From positions 248,001 through 312,000 of the forward strand of contig DUMA01000022.1 in assembly GCA_012840135.1 (NCBI GenBank): DNA of 64,000 bases, given 5' to 3'. The notes under the pieces were generated by a model. The model saw only the letters and a program-made list of their open reading frames with translations, was not told the origin of the DNA and made no database searches. Below, piece after piece: positions 38,586 through 47,997 of this stretch. The translations under genes were made by a program, and so were the position numbers. Numbering within the stretch: the first letter of the stretch is position 1; every line of letters begins with the position of its first letter. Source of the DNA: Thermoanaerobacterales bacterium (GTDB lineage: Bacteria; Bacillota; Thermosediminibacteria; Thermosediminibacterales; Tepidanaerobacteraceae).

Positions 38586-39641
38586 CTATCCGAATATTTC
38601 CCTTTCAAGATAACTTATATTGGCTTCAACAACCGCAGGTGAAGTGCCGTTTTTTATGGCAGTGTTCGGGTCTTTAAGTCCGTGGCCTGTCAGAACGCAA
38701 ACTATTTTTTCTCCTTCTTTAAATACATTTTCCTTGCTGCCCTTTATTACTCCCGCTACCGATGCTGCAGAAGCCGGTTCTACAAATACCCCTTCCACTT
38801 TTGCAAGCAACGAGTAAGCTTCGAGGATTTCTTGATCGGTAACCTTATCTATTTTCCCGCCGGATTCGTTAGCGGCTTCCACCGCAAACTTCCAGCTGGC
38901 AGGATTGCCGATGCGTATTGCTGTAGCTATGGTAGTTGGATTTTCAATTATTCTGTTTTCCACTATGGGTGCCGCTCCGGCAGCCTGGAATCCAAGCATT
39001 TTGGGTAGCTTCGAAGATTTTTTGAGGGAATAGTATTCTTTAAAACCTTTCCAGTAAGCCGTTATGTTTCCGGCATTTCCCACCGGAATGGCCAGATAAT
39101 CCGGAGCATCCGATAAATGGTCGCATATTTCGAAAGCTGCTGTCTTTTGACCTTCTATCCGATGGGGATTTATGGAATTTACAAGGGTAATGGGATGTTT
39201 TTGGGCAAGTTCCCTCACCATTTTTAAAGCCACATCAAAGTTCCCTTTTACAGCAATCACCTTGGCACCGTAGGCTATCGCCTGAGCCAGTTTCCCCATG
39301 GCTATGGCACCGTCGGGAATAAGCACCACGCATTTTAAGGAAGCCTTTGCTGCATAGGCTGCCGCTGATGCTGAAGTATTGCCGGTAGATGCGCAGATGA
39401 CAGCAGAAGATCCGTCTTCCACAGCCTTCGAAACGGCCACAGTCATTCCTCTATCCTTGAAAGAACCCGTGGGGTTCATTCCCTCGTATTTTAGATAAAT
39501 CTCCGCTCTTATTCCCAGATGATTTTCAAGGTTCCTGGCCCTGATAAGGGGCGTAGAACCTTCGCATAGAGTAATTATATTCTTTGGATCCTTTACCGGA
39601 AGATATGAAAAATATCTTTCAATAACACCGATTCTTTTCAC
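38586..39641 (-). CDS. thrC: Threonine synthase
   Basis: 351 aa PLP enzyme of the short Firmicutes type. PLP-lysine motif [18 protein letters not shown], phosphate-binding [18 protein letters not shown] and [16 protein letters not shown]. Converts phosphohomoserine to threonine. Start GTG at 39641 with GGGGGA 8 nt upstream, 2 nt after the hom stop. Confidence 0.96.
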   Translation of the reverse strand: MKRIGVIERYFSYLPVKDPKNIITLCEGSTPLIRARNLENHLGIRAEIYLKYEGMNPTGSFKDRGMTVAVSKAVEDGSSAVICASTGNTSASAAAYAAKASLKCVVLIPDGAIAMGKLAQAIAYGAKVIAVKGNFDVALKMVRELAQKHPITLVNSINPHRIEGQKTAAFEICDHLSDAPDYLAIPVGNAGNITAYWKGFKEYYSLKKSSKLPKMLGFQAAGAAPIVENRIIENPTTIATAIRIGNPASWKFAVEAANESGGKIDKVTDQEILEAYSLLAKVEGVFVEPASAASVAGVIKGSKENVFKEGEKIVCVLTGHGLKDPNTAIKNGTSPAVVEANISYLEREIFG

Positions 39642-39642
39642 T

Positions 39643-40914
39643 TCAAGATTCCCCCTCTACTCTTATGACGCTAGATATTTCTTCCACCTGTCTGTAAGCT
39701 TTTATCTCATCCAGTGCGTTTTGAAGGTTTTTAAAAGGTACTTCATATGTTACCATAACGATTTCTGCTGTCCCATTCATGGTATTCTTTTGAAATACTT
39801 GAGAAAGACTTATCTGATTTTCACCCATGGCACCGGAGATTTTCGAAAGTACGCCGGGCTTGTCCGTAGCTTTCAGCCGCAAATAAAATCTTGCGGTGGA
39901 TAACCCCGGATCCATGACATTCAATTCATCATAGCAGGTACAGTATATTTTACTTCCGTTCTTGCTTCTGACAGCATCGATGATATCTGCCACCACTGCA
40001 CTGGCAGTAGGCATTTTCCCGGCTCCCTGTCCGTAAAACATGACCCTGCCTACCGCATTTCCTTCCACAAGAATCGCATTAAAGACACCATTTACCCCTG
40101 CCAGCGGATGTCCTTCTTTTAATAACATAGGCGTCACCACAACCTCCACTTCACCGCCGTGCCTTTTGCCCATAGCTACCAGCTTTATCCTATAACCCAG
40201 TTCTCTGGCATAATTTATGTCTACAATACTTATGGAATCAATGCCTTCCGTGTAGACAAGATCAGGGGTGATGCGCGTGTTAAAGCCAATGGAAGAAAGA
40301 ATCGAAAGTTTCCGGGCGGCATCCGAACCTTTAATATCTGCTGTAGGATCGCTTTCAGCATAACCTTCCTTCTGCGCTTCCAGCAGGGCTTCCTCAAAGC
40401 TTTTATTCTTTTCCGTCATTTGAGTCAAAATATAATTGGTCGTACCGTTTAATATCCCCATTATCTTTATTATTTCATTGGCAGCGAGGCACTGTTTCAT
40501 AGGCCGGATTATAGGGATTCCTCCACCTACGCTGGCTTCAAAAAAGAGGTTTACTCCCTTCTTCTGGGCCAGGTCCAAAAGCTCCTTGCCATGTTTTGAT
40601 ATCACTTCTTTGTTGGCGGTAACCACGTGCTTGCCTGATTCCAGCGCCTGACGGATATATGTAAGGGCAGGTTCCTCACCGCCCATTAACTCCACCACGA
40701 TAGGTATATCACCGTCGTTCAAGATTTCTTGCGGGTTATCCGTCAATTTACTTTCTGCCATGAAAGACCTTTTTTTGGTTAGATCTCTCACCAGGACCTT
40801 TTTTATTTCAATACTCTGACCCAGTCTTTTGGCAATGGTTTCCTGATTTTTTTGTATCAGTTCCGCAACTCCCGAGCCCACAGTACCAAAACCTAAAATT
40901 CCCAGTTGTATCAA
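39643..40914 (-). CDS. hom: Homoserine dehydrogenase with C-terminal ACT domain
   Basis: 423 aa. NAD(P)-binding [18 protein letters not shown], catalytic region [13 protein letters not shown] with [24 protein letters not shown], and a C-terminal ACT domain ([33 protein letters not shown]) for threonine feedback. First committed step to threonine. Start TTG at 40914 with AGAGG 6 nt upstream. Immediately downstream of the ACT regulator. Confidence 0.96.
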   Translation of the reverse strand: MIQLGILGFGTVGSGVAELIQKNQETIAKRLGQSIEIKKVLVRDLTKKRSFMAESKLTDNPQEILNDGDIPIVVELMGGEEPALTYIRQALESGKHVVTANKEVISKHGKELLDLAQKKGVNLFFEASVGGGIPIIRPMKQCLAANEIIKIMGILNGTTNYILTQMTEKNKSFEEALLEAQKEGYAESDPTADIKGSDAARKLSILSSIGFNTRITPDLVYTEGIDSISIVDINYARELGYRIKLVAMGKRHGGEVEVVVTPMLLKEGHPLAGVNGVFNAILVEGNAVGRVMFYGQGAGKMPTASAVVADIIDAVRSKNGSKIYCTCYDELNVMDPGLSTARFYLRLKATDKPGVLSKISGAMGENQISLSQVFQKNTMNGTAEIVMVTYEVPFKNLQNALDEIKAYRQVEEISSVIRVEGES

Positions 40915-40942
40915 TACAATCCTCTCCCAAAAACGATATTTA

Positions 40943-41386
40943 TTATTCCCTAGCTATTATATCAACCTTTTGCACGCCGTTCTTGCTCTGTATGTCTTCT
41001 ATCAATTCTTCGATATTTTTTATCAGCCCTCCTGTTTCAAAGGAAATAGTAACATTGGCAAGACCCTGAATTGGAATGTTCTGATTGATAGTCAGGACAT
41101 TACCATGGGCCCTGGCAATCTCATCTAGAATCCCCGACAAAACCCCTGGTTGATGTTCCAGCACCAGGGAAATGGTTATTATTTTTCCCAGGCTTGCCTC
41201 GTAAAGAGGAAAAATGAAATCTTTGTACTTGTAAAAGGCACTCCTGCTCATGCCTACCCTTTCCGTGGCTTCATTTATAGTGCGGACTTTTCCGCTTTTT
41301 AGAAGTTCTTTTGCCTTCACCGTCTTTCTCACAATATCGGGCAGGATCTCATCTTTTATAATATAAAATCCTCTTTTATCGGTCAC
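40943..41386 (-). CDS. ACT domain protein PheB/ThrR family, likely threonine-operon regulator
   Basis: 147 aa, UPF0735/PheB family. Residues about 35-60 (RTINEATERVGMSRSAFYKYK) form a helix-turn-helix; residues about 70-145 are an ACT domain (TISLVLEHQPGVLSGILDEIARAHGNVLTINQ). An ACT-domain DNA-binding regulator of hom-thrCB (ThrR) has been reported in B. subtilis; placement directly before hom-thrC-thrB here supports that role, but the effector is inferred. Start GTG at 41386. A 20-bp dyad sits just upstream of its ribosome-binding site. Confidence 0.88.
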   Translation of the reverse strand: MTDKRGFYIIKDEILPDIVRKTVKAKELLKSGKVRTINEATERVGMSRSAFYKYKDFIFPLYEASLGKIITISLVLEHQPGVLSGILDEIARAHGNVLTINQNIPIQGLANVTISFETGGLIKNIEELIEDIQSKNGVQKVDIIARE

Positions 41387-41398
41387 AATTATCCCCCC

Positions 41399-41418
41399 TT
41401 ACTGTTCACGAACGGTAA
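41399..41418. promoter_or_regulatory. Candidate operator of the ACT-domain regulator (8/9 dyad)
   Basis: Half-sites TTACTGTTC and GAACGGTAA flank AC; one mismatch in 9 pairs. It lies roughly 15-35 nt downstream of the predicted transcription start and touches the Shine-Dalgarno side of the leader. The nearest DNA-binding protein is the HTH-ACT protein it precedes, so autoregulation of the whole thr operon is the simplest reading. Confidence 0.5.
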
Positions 41419-41441
41419 ACAAGTATTTTTTTATGGCAGAC

Positions 41442-41470
41442 ATTATAGCATAAGAAAATAAAAAAAGCAA
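41442..41470 (-). promoter_or_regulatory. SigA promoter of the ACT regulator-hom-thrC-thrB operon
   Basis: TTGCTT (41470-41465), 17 bp, TATAAT (41447-41442), with TGC just before the -10 (extended -10). The -35 is built from the last bases of the spoIVA terminator stem. Confidence 0.75.
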
Positions 41471-41499
41471 GACCGTCATTCTCCCGACTAAGTCTTGCT
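41459..41499 (-). terminator. Terminator of spoIVA
   Basis: AGCAAGAC / GTCTTGCT stem (41492-41499 with 41466-41473) and a T7 run on the minus strand, 30 nt after the spoIVA stop. Overlaps the -35 of the next operon. Confidence 0.75.
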
Positions 41500-41529
41500 A
41501 TAAAGCGAAAATAGCTTCAGATGGTCCTC

Positions 41530-43008
41530 TTATAGTATTATGCAGATCAGCCCTCCGCTTCCTTCATTGACTATGCGCTGCAGGGTTTCCTGCAGTTTGG
41601 ATTGAGCGGACTCGGGCATGCTGAACAACTTGTTTTGAATGCCTTCTCGCACCAGGTCGTTCAAAGATTTGCCAAATATATTGGTCTCCCATATTTTGGC
41701 CGGATTGTTTTCAAATTCGTTTATAAGATAATTTATAAGTTCCTCGCTCTGCTTTTCGGTGCCTATGATCGGGGAAACTTCCGCCTGGATATCTGCTCTA
41801 ATCATGTGGATGGAGGGAGCCACTGCTTTCAATTTAACTCCGAATTTCGAACCATGTCGTATAATCTCCGGTTCTTTCAGAGTCAACTCATTAAGCTGCG
41901 GAGGAACTATACCGTAACCAACTTTTTGAACGTCCTCAAGGGCCTTTGCAACTTTGTCATACGCCTTTTTGGCCACAGTCAGTTCCTTCATCAGTTTCAT
42001 CAGCTGGTGATCTCCGGCTATTGAAATACCCGCCATTTCACTGAGTACTTTATAGAATAGATCTTTCCGTGCTTCCATTTCAATTTCAGCAGTTCCAAGG
42101 CCAAGGTTCATTTCCTTCAATTTTACATTATCTAAAAAATCAAATGTATTAAAGACCGCCAGGGTTTTTTCCATATCCCGCAGCCGGTATACATCTTTAA
42201 TTGTATTTTTTATAGTTTCTTCAAACTGTTTCCTGAGCCAGTGGTCTTTTTCCAGCACTTCTATCCATTTTGGTAATCGTATGTTAATCTCCATCAGCGG
42301 GAACTCGTAGAGCACCTCTTCCAGAATGGCATAAATGTCTTCAATGGTCAAATCCTGACAATTCATTGGCATAACCGGCACATCGTATTTAGACTCGAGT
42401 ATTTCCTTCAGGTCCATTGTCCTTTCATCCATCGGCCTTGCGGTATTCAGGATTATTACAAAGGGCTTGCCAATAGCCTTTAGCTGTTCTACTACTCTTT
42501 CTTCCGCCTGCACATAGCTTTCTCTGGGTATCTCCGTTATGGACCCATCTGTCGTTACCACAAGACCAATGGTCGAATGTTCTTCGATAACTTTCCTGGT
42601 GCCGATTTCTGCAGCTTCCTGGAAAGGGATTTCTTTTTCAAACCATGGGGTTGATACCATGCGCGGACCGTTTTCATCTTCATACCCCAGGGCACCTCTC
42701 ACCGTAAAACCCACATTATCTACCAGCCTCACTCTGAATTTGATGTTTTCTTTGAAAGTTATTTCTACAGCTTCACTGGGAATAAACTTGGGCTCGGCTG
42801 TAGTTATGGTCCTTCCGGCACCGGCCTGCGGAAGTTCATCTTTTGCTCTAATTTTATCATTCGTATCCTGAATATTGGGTATTACCATCAATTCCATGAA
42901 TTTTTTTACAAATGTGGACTTACCGGCTCTTACAGGGCCTACTACTCCTATATAAATATCCCCTCCGGTACGTTCGGCAATATCTCTAAACATGTCAAAC
43001 TTTTCCAT
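41530..43008 (-). CDS. spoIVA: Stage IV sporulation protein A (SpoIVA)
   Basis: 492 aa, full length. The N-terminal GTPase-like domain has Walker A GVVGPVRAGKSTFVKKFMEL and a DNVGFTVRGALGYEDENG region; the C-terminus ends GSGGLICIIL. SpoIVA is an ATPase that polymerises on the forespore outer membrane as the coat basement layer, anchored by SpoVM (14.5 kb). ATG at 43008 with GGAGG; the frame extends 12 codons through the leader. Monocistronic with a SigE-like promoter and a terminator. Confidence 0.96.
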   Translation of the reverse strand: MEKFDMFRDIAERTGGDIYIGVVGPVRAGKSTFVKKFMELMVIPNIQDTNDKIRAKDELPQAGAGRTITTAEPKFIPSEAVEITFKENIKFRVRLVDNVGFTVRGALGYEDENGPRMVSTPWFEKEIPFQEAAEIGTRKVIEEHSTIGLVVTTDGSITEIPRESYVQAEERVVEQLKAIGKPFVIILNTARPMDERTMDLKEILESKYDVPVMPMNCQDLTIEDIYAILEEVLYEFPLMEINIRLPKWIEVLEKDHWLRKQFEETIKNTIKDVYRLRDMEKTLAVFNTFDFLDNVKLKEMNLGLGTAEIEMEARKDLFYKVLSEMAGISIAGDHQLMKLMKELTVAKKAYDKVAKALEDVQKVGYGIVPPQLNELTLKEPEIIRHGSKFGVKLKAVAPSIHMIRADIQAEVSPIIGTEKQSEELINYLINEFENNPAKIWETNIFGKSLNDLVREGIQNKLFSMPESAQSKLQETLQRIVNEGSGGLICIIL

Positions 43009-43098
43009 TATTTTCCCTCCTTTATATTTTCCCCCCCTTTCCATATTTTTTTATAATTTTTTCCAGAGGAGGGGTAGTTCACTTTTATATACAGTATA

Positions 43099-43126
43099 TA
43101 TATATGACATGGCCTTATGAATATTA
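43099..43126 (-). promoter_or_regulatory. SigE-type promoter of spoIVA
   Basis: TAATATT (43126-43120), 13 bp, CATATATA (43106-43099) on the minus strand resembles the SigE pattern (ATATT, 13-14 bp, CATACA-T) and is placed about 90 bp before spoIVA. In Bacillus spoIVA is SigE-dependent. Confidence 0.5.
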
Positions 43127-43130
43127 CTTA

Positions 43131-43160
43131 AAAAAGAAAAAAACGTGGAAAACCACGTTT
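43131..43160 (-). terminator. Terminator of the der-plsY-gpsA transcript
   Basis: AAACGTGG / CCACGTTT hairpin directly after the gpsA stop, followed by TTTTCTTTTTT on the minus strand. Confidence 0.85.
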
Positions 43161-44192
43161 TTACCATTCTAAAGATTTTTCAAAAACCATCTCTTCTATT
43201 TCATGTTTTCCCTGCCGCCTCATGAGAGTTGAAACGGCCTCCAGCGGATTCTTATTCTCAAAAAGCACCGCATATGCCTGTTCTGTGATGGGCATTTCTA
43301 TATTAAGATTATTGGCCAGTATGTAAGCGGCTTTTGTCGTATTTATGCCTTCGATGACCATTTTTGTCGACTCTATAACTTCTTTTACGGTTTTGCCGCG
43401 GCCAATTTCAATGCCTGCTCTTCTGTTTCTGCTATATGAGCTGCTGCATGTAACAATCAGGTCACCTATCCCCGACAGCCCTCCAAAGGTTGCGGGATTT
43501 GCCCCCAGTTTGACTCCAAGTCTAGTTATCTCCACTATACCTCGCGTCATCAGGGCGGCACGGGTATTGTCTCCGAAGCCGAGCCCGTCGGAAATGCCCG
43601 AACAGATGGCAATGATATTTTTCAGCGCTCCGCCCAGTTCAACACCTATCACATCGGGATTGGTATATACCCTGAAGTATGCATTCATGAATATATCCTG
43701 TAGCTGTTCTGCCACATGCCTTCTGGTCGAAGCAGCCACCACAGTGGTGGGAAGCTTCTTTGATACTTCCTCCGCATGGCTGGGCCCGGAAAGAACGGCT
43801 ATGCGTTCAGAAAAGTGTGAAGGTAACTCGTCCGACAGGATCTGGGACATCCTTCTTAATGTGTCAATTTCCAGTCCTTTAGAAGCACTGATGATTATCG
43901 CTTCATCTTTTATGTATTTGCCGATCTGTCTGCATATGGCGCTCATGGAATGAGATGGAACCACCATCACCACAAAATCGGAACCATATATTACTTTCTC
44001 CAGATCGGACGAGACGTCTATACTGTCTGATATTTCAACTCCCGGAAGATAGGTCTTGTTTTCCCTGTAAATTCTTATTTCCTCAGCCAGTTCGGGCCTG
44101 CGCGCCCATAATGCAACTTCCATACCATTTTGGGCAAGTACATTCGCAAGGGTTGTGCCCCAGCTACCTGCGCCCACAACTGCAGCTTTCAT
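43161..44192 (-). CDS. gpsA: NAD(P)H-dependent glycerol-3-phosphate dehydrogenase
   Basis: 343 aa. Rossmann start VVGAGSWGTTLANVLAQNG, LSGPSHAEEVSKKLPT, catalytic Lys region LGGALKNIIAI and GFGDNTRAALMTRGI. Makes sn-glycerol 3-phosphate for phospholipids, used next by PlsY. Conserved der-plsY-gpsA(-spoIVA) order. Confidence 0.97.
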   Translation of the reverse strand: MKAAVVGAGSWGTTLANVLAQNGMEVALWARRPELAEEIRIYRENKTYLPGVEISDSIDVSSDLEKVIYGSDFVVMVVPSHSMSAICRQIGKYIKDEAIIISASKGLEIDTLRRMSQILSDELPSHFSERIAVLSGPSHAEEVSKKLPTTVVAASTRRHVAEQLQDIFMNAYFRVYTNPDVIGVELGGALKNIIAICSGISDGLGFGDNTRAALMTRGIVEITRLGVKLGANPATFGGLSGIGDLIVTCSSSYSRNRRAGIEIGRGKTVKEVIESTKMVIEGINTTKAAYILANNLNIEMPITEQAYAVLFENKNPLEAVSTLMRRQGKHEIEEMVFEKSLEW

Positions 44193-44204
44193 ATGTATCC
44201 TCCC

Positions 44205-44801
44205 TTACTTTACCCTTTTTACCTTTTGCCCCAGGCGGGATTCCCTTCCTTCCAGCAATCTCACTATATTTTCCCGGTGCCTGCAAAGTGTCATTGACAT
44301 TAAAACAAAGGCAAAGATTATATAATACCAGGATTTGCCCGTAATTATCACCAGAATAAGAAGAAGCGGTGCAGCCACTATGGACCCCAGAGAAACATAC
44401 TTCGTGGCGGCAATGACAGCAAAACCCACCATCGTAATAATCAGTGCGATGTTGGGCATGGTCGCCCACAGTACTCCGAAGGTGGTAGCCGTCCCCTTTC
44501 CGCCGCGCAATCCGAAAAACAAGGGCCAATTGTGTCCCACTACTGCCGCTATGCCGCACCAGAGCGAAACAATTGGGCCTCCTGCAAGCCTGCCTATCAT
44601 TACCGCCAGAACTCCCTTTAATGCATCGAGAATAAATACCAGCAGTGCTGGACCGGTTCCCAAGACCCTCTGGACATTTGTTGCCCCCGCATTCTTGCTT
44701 CCCACAGTCCTTATATCAATACCCTTCATCAATTTCACCAGGACATATGCAGTAGAAATGGAACCCAGAAAATAGCTTGCAATCAGGCCCAATACTATCA
44801 T
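44205..44801 (-). CDS. plsY: Acyl-phosphate glycerol-3-phosphate acyltransferase PlsY
   Basis: 198 aa, about five membrane helices. Conserved loops GSKNAGATNVQRVLG, GHNWPLFFGLRGGKGTATTFG and the third loop near RHRENI. Transfers acyl from acyl-phosphate to glycerol 3-phosphate. Its start overlaps the der stop by 4 nt. Confidence 0.96.
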   Translation of the reverse strand: MIVLGLIASYFLGSISTAYVLVKLMKGIDIRTVGSKNAGATNVQRVLGTGPALLVFILDALKGVLAVMIGRLAGGPIVSLWCGIAAVVGHNWPLFFGLRGGKGTATTFGVLWATMPNIALIITMVGFAVIAATKYVSLGSIVAAPLLLILVIITGKSWYYIIFAFVLMSMTLCRHRENIVRLLEGRESRLGQKVKRVK

Positions 44802-46120
44802 TGTTCTTTCTCTCCCTTCTCCTTGCCCTTTATTACCACAGGAGTGCCCTCCAGGCCAAAAGTTTCCCTGAGCTTGTTTTCAAGGTATCTGGCATATGAA
44901 AAATGAAAAAGCTTTATATCATTTATGAAGAACACAAAGGTAGGGGGTTTTATACCGGTCTGAACCGCATAGTATATTTTCAATTTTTTACCCTTTATGC
45001 TGGGAGGTTCCACAATAGCGGTTGCTTCCCGCACCAGGTCATTCAACATTGAAGTCTTTACTCTAAAAGTGTACTGGTCCATTACAAAATTTATGAGTTC
45101 AATTATGCGGTGCACTCTCTGCCCGGTTTTAGCGGAAATGAAAATTGTAGGTGCATACTGTATGAACGCAAATTCATTTTTAATATTTTCCCTGAATTTA
45201 TTCATGGTATGTTCGTCTTTTTCTACAAGGTCCCATTTGTTCACAACGATTATAATGGCTTTCCCTGCCTCATGGGCAATGCCTGCTATTCTTTTATCCT
45301 GCTCGGATATATCCTGGGTAGCATCCAGGACCATCAGCACCACATCAGACCTTTCTATGGCTCCCAGGGCTCTCACATTACTGTAAAATTCCACATCTTC
45401 CTTTACCTTGCTCTTTCTTCTCATCCCCGCAGTATCTATAAATACCATCTTTTTGCCATCCACCTCAAAAAAAGTATCGATGGCATCACGGGTGGTCCCG
45501 GGTATATCGCTGACAATAACCCTCTCTTCGCCCAGAATGGCATTAACGAGGGACGACTTGCCCACATTGGGTTTGCCGACCACCGCAACTTTCGTTATAT
45601 TTTCATCCTCGAGAGCCTCGGGCACATCTTTTATATAATCAGTCAATCTGTCCAGCAGATCTCCTATCGCCAGGCCATGGGATGCAGATATAAAAATAGG
45701 ATCATCAAAACCCAGACTATAGAATTCATAATTTTCGGGCACATTTTTAAAATTATCTACTTTGTTGACCACCAGTAAAACAGGTTTTCTGCTTTTTCTC
45801 AAAATGTTGGCCACATCTTCATCGGCAGGAGTAAGGCCCTCTTTGCCATCCACCAGAAAAAGTATAACATCGGCAGTATCAATGGCAAAATCCACCTGTC
45901 TCTTCATTTGACTGAGGATAACATCTGTAGAAGCAGGCTCCAATCCTCCAGTATCAATCACGGTAAACTTTTTCCCGTTCCATTCTATTTGACCGTATAT
46001 TCTATCCCTGGTAACTCCGGGTTTATCATCAACTATCGAAATCCTCTTCCCGATCAACCTGTTGAAAAGAGTAGACTTTCCCACATTCGGGCGTCCCACT
46101 ATGGCGACGGTAAAACTCAT
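44798..46120 (-). CDS. der: Ribosome biogenesis GTPase Der (EngA)
   Basis: 440 aa. Tandem GTPase domains with P-loops GRPNVGKSTLFN (residue 9) and GKPNVGKSSLVN (about 185) and a C-terminal KH-like domain. Needed for 50S maturation. ATG at 46120 has GGGGGATG upstream; the longer frame (7 codons) overlaps the DUF512 stop. Confidence 0.97.
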   Translation of the reverse strand: MSFTVAIVGRPNVGKSTLFNRLIGKRISIVDDKPGVTRDRIYGQIEWNGKKFTVIDTGGLEPASTDVILSQMKRQVDFAIDTADVILFLVDGKEGLTPADEDVANILRKSRKPVLLVVNKVDNFKNVPENYEFYSLGFDDPIFISASHGLAIGDLLDRLTDYIKDVPEALEDENITKVAVVGKPNVGKSSLVNAILGEERVIVSDIPGTTRDAIDTFFEVDGKKMVFIDTAGMRRKSKVKEDVEFYSNVRALGAIERSDVVLMVLDATQDISEQDKRIAGIAHEAGKAIIIVVNKWDLVEKDEHTMNKFRENIKNEFAFIQYAPTIFISAKTGQRVHRIIELINFVMDQYTFRVKTSMLNDLVREATAIVEPPSIKGKKLKIYYAVQTGIKPPTFVFFINDIKLFHFSYARYLENKLRETFGLEGTPVVIKGKEKGEKEQ

Positions 46121-46121
46121 T

Positions 46122-47441
46122 CTACATCCCCCATTTCCCACCGAGTATGGCGTTTAAAAAATCTTTCCCATTCACTTTAACTACCTCAAGTTTAGTTTCA
46201 AGAAAATCTTCTACATCTTTCACTTTTAAATCATCCAAAAAAATGTCTCCATCTTTCAACATTACATCGGGTATCAGCAAAGCATCTCCCGTTTCCCTAC
46301 CTTTCAACTGTTCCATAAGGTCCGAACCTGTAATTAAACCTGCCACCGTTACCGAATTGCCGAAAAAATTATTAGTAATAGGGTGAACCGTAAACTCAAG
46401 ACCCTTTACATTCCGCATAGGCTTTAAAATTTGCTGCAAAAACCTGTGCGCAGAAACACCAGTGGCTATGGTTACTTTCCGTTTTCTATGCAGCGTCGAT
46501 GGAAGTTTTGCCATGTTTTGTTCTATTTGTCTTTTCAACAATGCCATCATGCCCACACCGTTTTCAAGCTGATAGAACTCTTCATAGGTTTCATAAGCTG
46601 GAACCGGCCTTTGTGCTATGCAATAAAACTCATCGGCGGCAAACACCAGGCGAGTCTTGTGTTTTTTGAGGCACTGCTTTTGAAAATTCTCCACAAAATT
46701 TATCACGTCATCGGCTTCATCTCTCGTAAAAGCCCTCAAAGGATAAAGATTTTGCCTGAACTTTGTAAGACCCACAGGCACTACTGCAACAGATAAAATT
46801 TGAGGCCATAAGTCTGCCAGATCCTTTAATGTCTGTTCCAGTATCACACCGTCATTTATTTCAGGACATAATACAATCTGACAGTGTATCAGAATGTGGT
46901 GCGAGGTTAAAAACTTTAGCATATCTAAAACTTCACCGGAACGGGGATTCTTCATCATAAAATTTCTAATCTCCGGAGAAGTGGCATGAACAGAAACATA
47001 CATTGGGCTCAAACCGAGTTTTACGATTCTGTTTAGCTCTTGCTGCGAAAGATTTGTAAGGGTGATAAAAGTCCCAAAAGCCGTGGATAGCCTGTAATCA
47101 TCATCCTTTACGTAAAGAGATTGACGAAGACCCGGCGGCATCTGATCCACGAAGCAGAAAATACATTTGTTTTTACATCTTTTTATATCATCCATCAGCG
47201 GATTTGCAAACTCTACTCCAAGGCCCTCGTCGAAACTTTTATATATAGTGAATTCCCTTATACTGCCATCTGTTGCTTTAATCTTTAATTTTATTTTTTC
47301 ATCGGTCATTAAAAACTTATAATCAAGGAAATCCTGAAAACTCTGCCCGTTTATGCTTAATATCTCATCTCCCGGCAAAAGTCCTATTTTTTCTGCAATA
47401 CCATCCCTGTCGACAGCCTTTATAATAGCTTTTTCCCCCAT
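46122..47441 (-). CDS. DUF512 radical-SAM/PDZ protein
   Basis: 439 aa. N-terminal PDZ-like domain (about 5-60, KIGLLPGDEILSINGQSF), then a radical-SAM cluster motif CKNKCIFCF (about residues 90-98), and the C-terminal DUF512 region (ATGVSAHRFLQQIL; NNFFGNSVTVAGLITGSDL). Function unknown; almost always upstream of der in Clostridia. ATG at 47441 has GAGGG at correct spacing; the frame extends 18 codons further. Confidence 0.85.
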   Translation of the reverse strand: MGEKAIIKAVDRDGIAEKIGLLPGDEILSINGQSFQDFLDYKFLMTDEKIKLKIKATDGSIREFTIYKSFDEGLGVEFANPLMDDIKRCKNKCIFCFVDQMPPGLRQSLYVKDDDYRLSTAFGTFITLTNLSQQELNRIVKLGLSPMYVSVHATSPEIRNFMMKNPRSGEVLDMLKFLTSHHILIHCQIVLCPEINDGVILEQTLKDLADLWPQILSVAVVPVGLTKFRQNLYPLRAFTRDEADDVINFVENFQKQCLKKHKTRLVFAADEFYCIAQRPVPAYETYEEFYQLENGVGMMALLKRQIEQNMAKLPSTLHRKRKVTIATGVSAHRFLQQILKPMRNVKGLEFTVHPITNNFFGNSVTVAGLITGSDLMEQLKGRETGDALLIPDVMLKDGDIFLDDLKVKDVEDFLETKLEVVKVNGKDFLNAILGGKWGM

Positions 47442-47509
47442 GTTTACCCTCTTTTTATAGTTACTTATATTACCTGCTACTAATATTATTGCCAAAAAAC
47501 AATATCAAG

Positions 47510-47983
47510 TCAAGTTTTATTTAAACGGTTTCTTTCTCCCCGTTTTGTATTCTCCACGAGTTTTACAAATTCAGTATATTTTTCCTGTATTCCTTTTATG
47601 GTAAGAGGCCTGCCTATCATGACGAGGCCCATGCGTCTTGACATAAAGCCTCCTATCTTTGTTTTCAAATTAACACTTTTCAGGGCATTTACCATCATCA
47701 GATCGGTTACATCTACCCCGCAATTTTTTAAAAAACTGTATATGGCTTTTTTAACCAGCTGTCTTTCACCGGTCATCCCCGTTATAAAAATCTCCGCTCC
47801 GTATTCATCTATACCCATAAAAAAAGGTTTCCCTATCTCGTAGGAATCTGTTTTATCATAATGTGGGAGGTTCTTAAATTCCTCTGCAGAAGGAAGCCTG
47901 TCGGCAGGTAGCATTCCGAGATGGATGCTGGCAGCCACCACCGAAGAATGGGCACTGCCGTAACAGTAATAGAAAATCTTCAT
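47510..47983 (-). CDS. DUF3189 family protein (first of a tandem pair)
   Basis: 157 aa. N-terminus MKIFYYCYGSAHSSVVAASIHLGMLP is the DUF3189 signature; later MTGERQLVKKAIYSFL. Function unknown, family restricted to spore-forming Clostridia. The next gene upstream is a paralogue sharing the YCY...SSVVAASIHLG pattern. Cotranscribed with the spoIIP-YIEGIA cluster. Confidence 0.8.
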   Translation of the reverse strand: MKIFYYCYGSAHSSVVAASIHLGMLPADRLPSAEEFKNLPHYDKTDSYEIGKPFFMGIDEYGAEIFITGMTGERQLVKKAIYSFLKNCGVDVTDLMMVNALKSVNLKTKIGGFMSRRMGLVMIGRPLTIKGIQEKYTEFVKLVENTKRGERNRLNKT

Positions 47984-47997
47984 AAAAACCTTCTCTC

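Noticed and set aside
41387-41470. T-box or amino-acid riboswitch before the threonine operon
   Set aside because: The leader is only about 45 nt from the predicted start to the GTG, too short for a T-box; only the dyad is present.
45110-45778. 222-codon open frame opposite der
   Set aside because: Antisense to the conserved GTPase frame, no family motif, no start signals.
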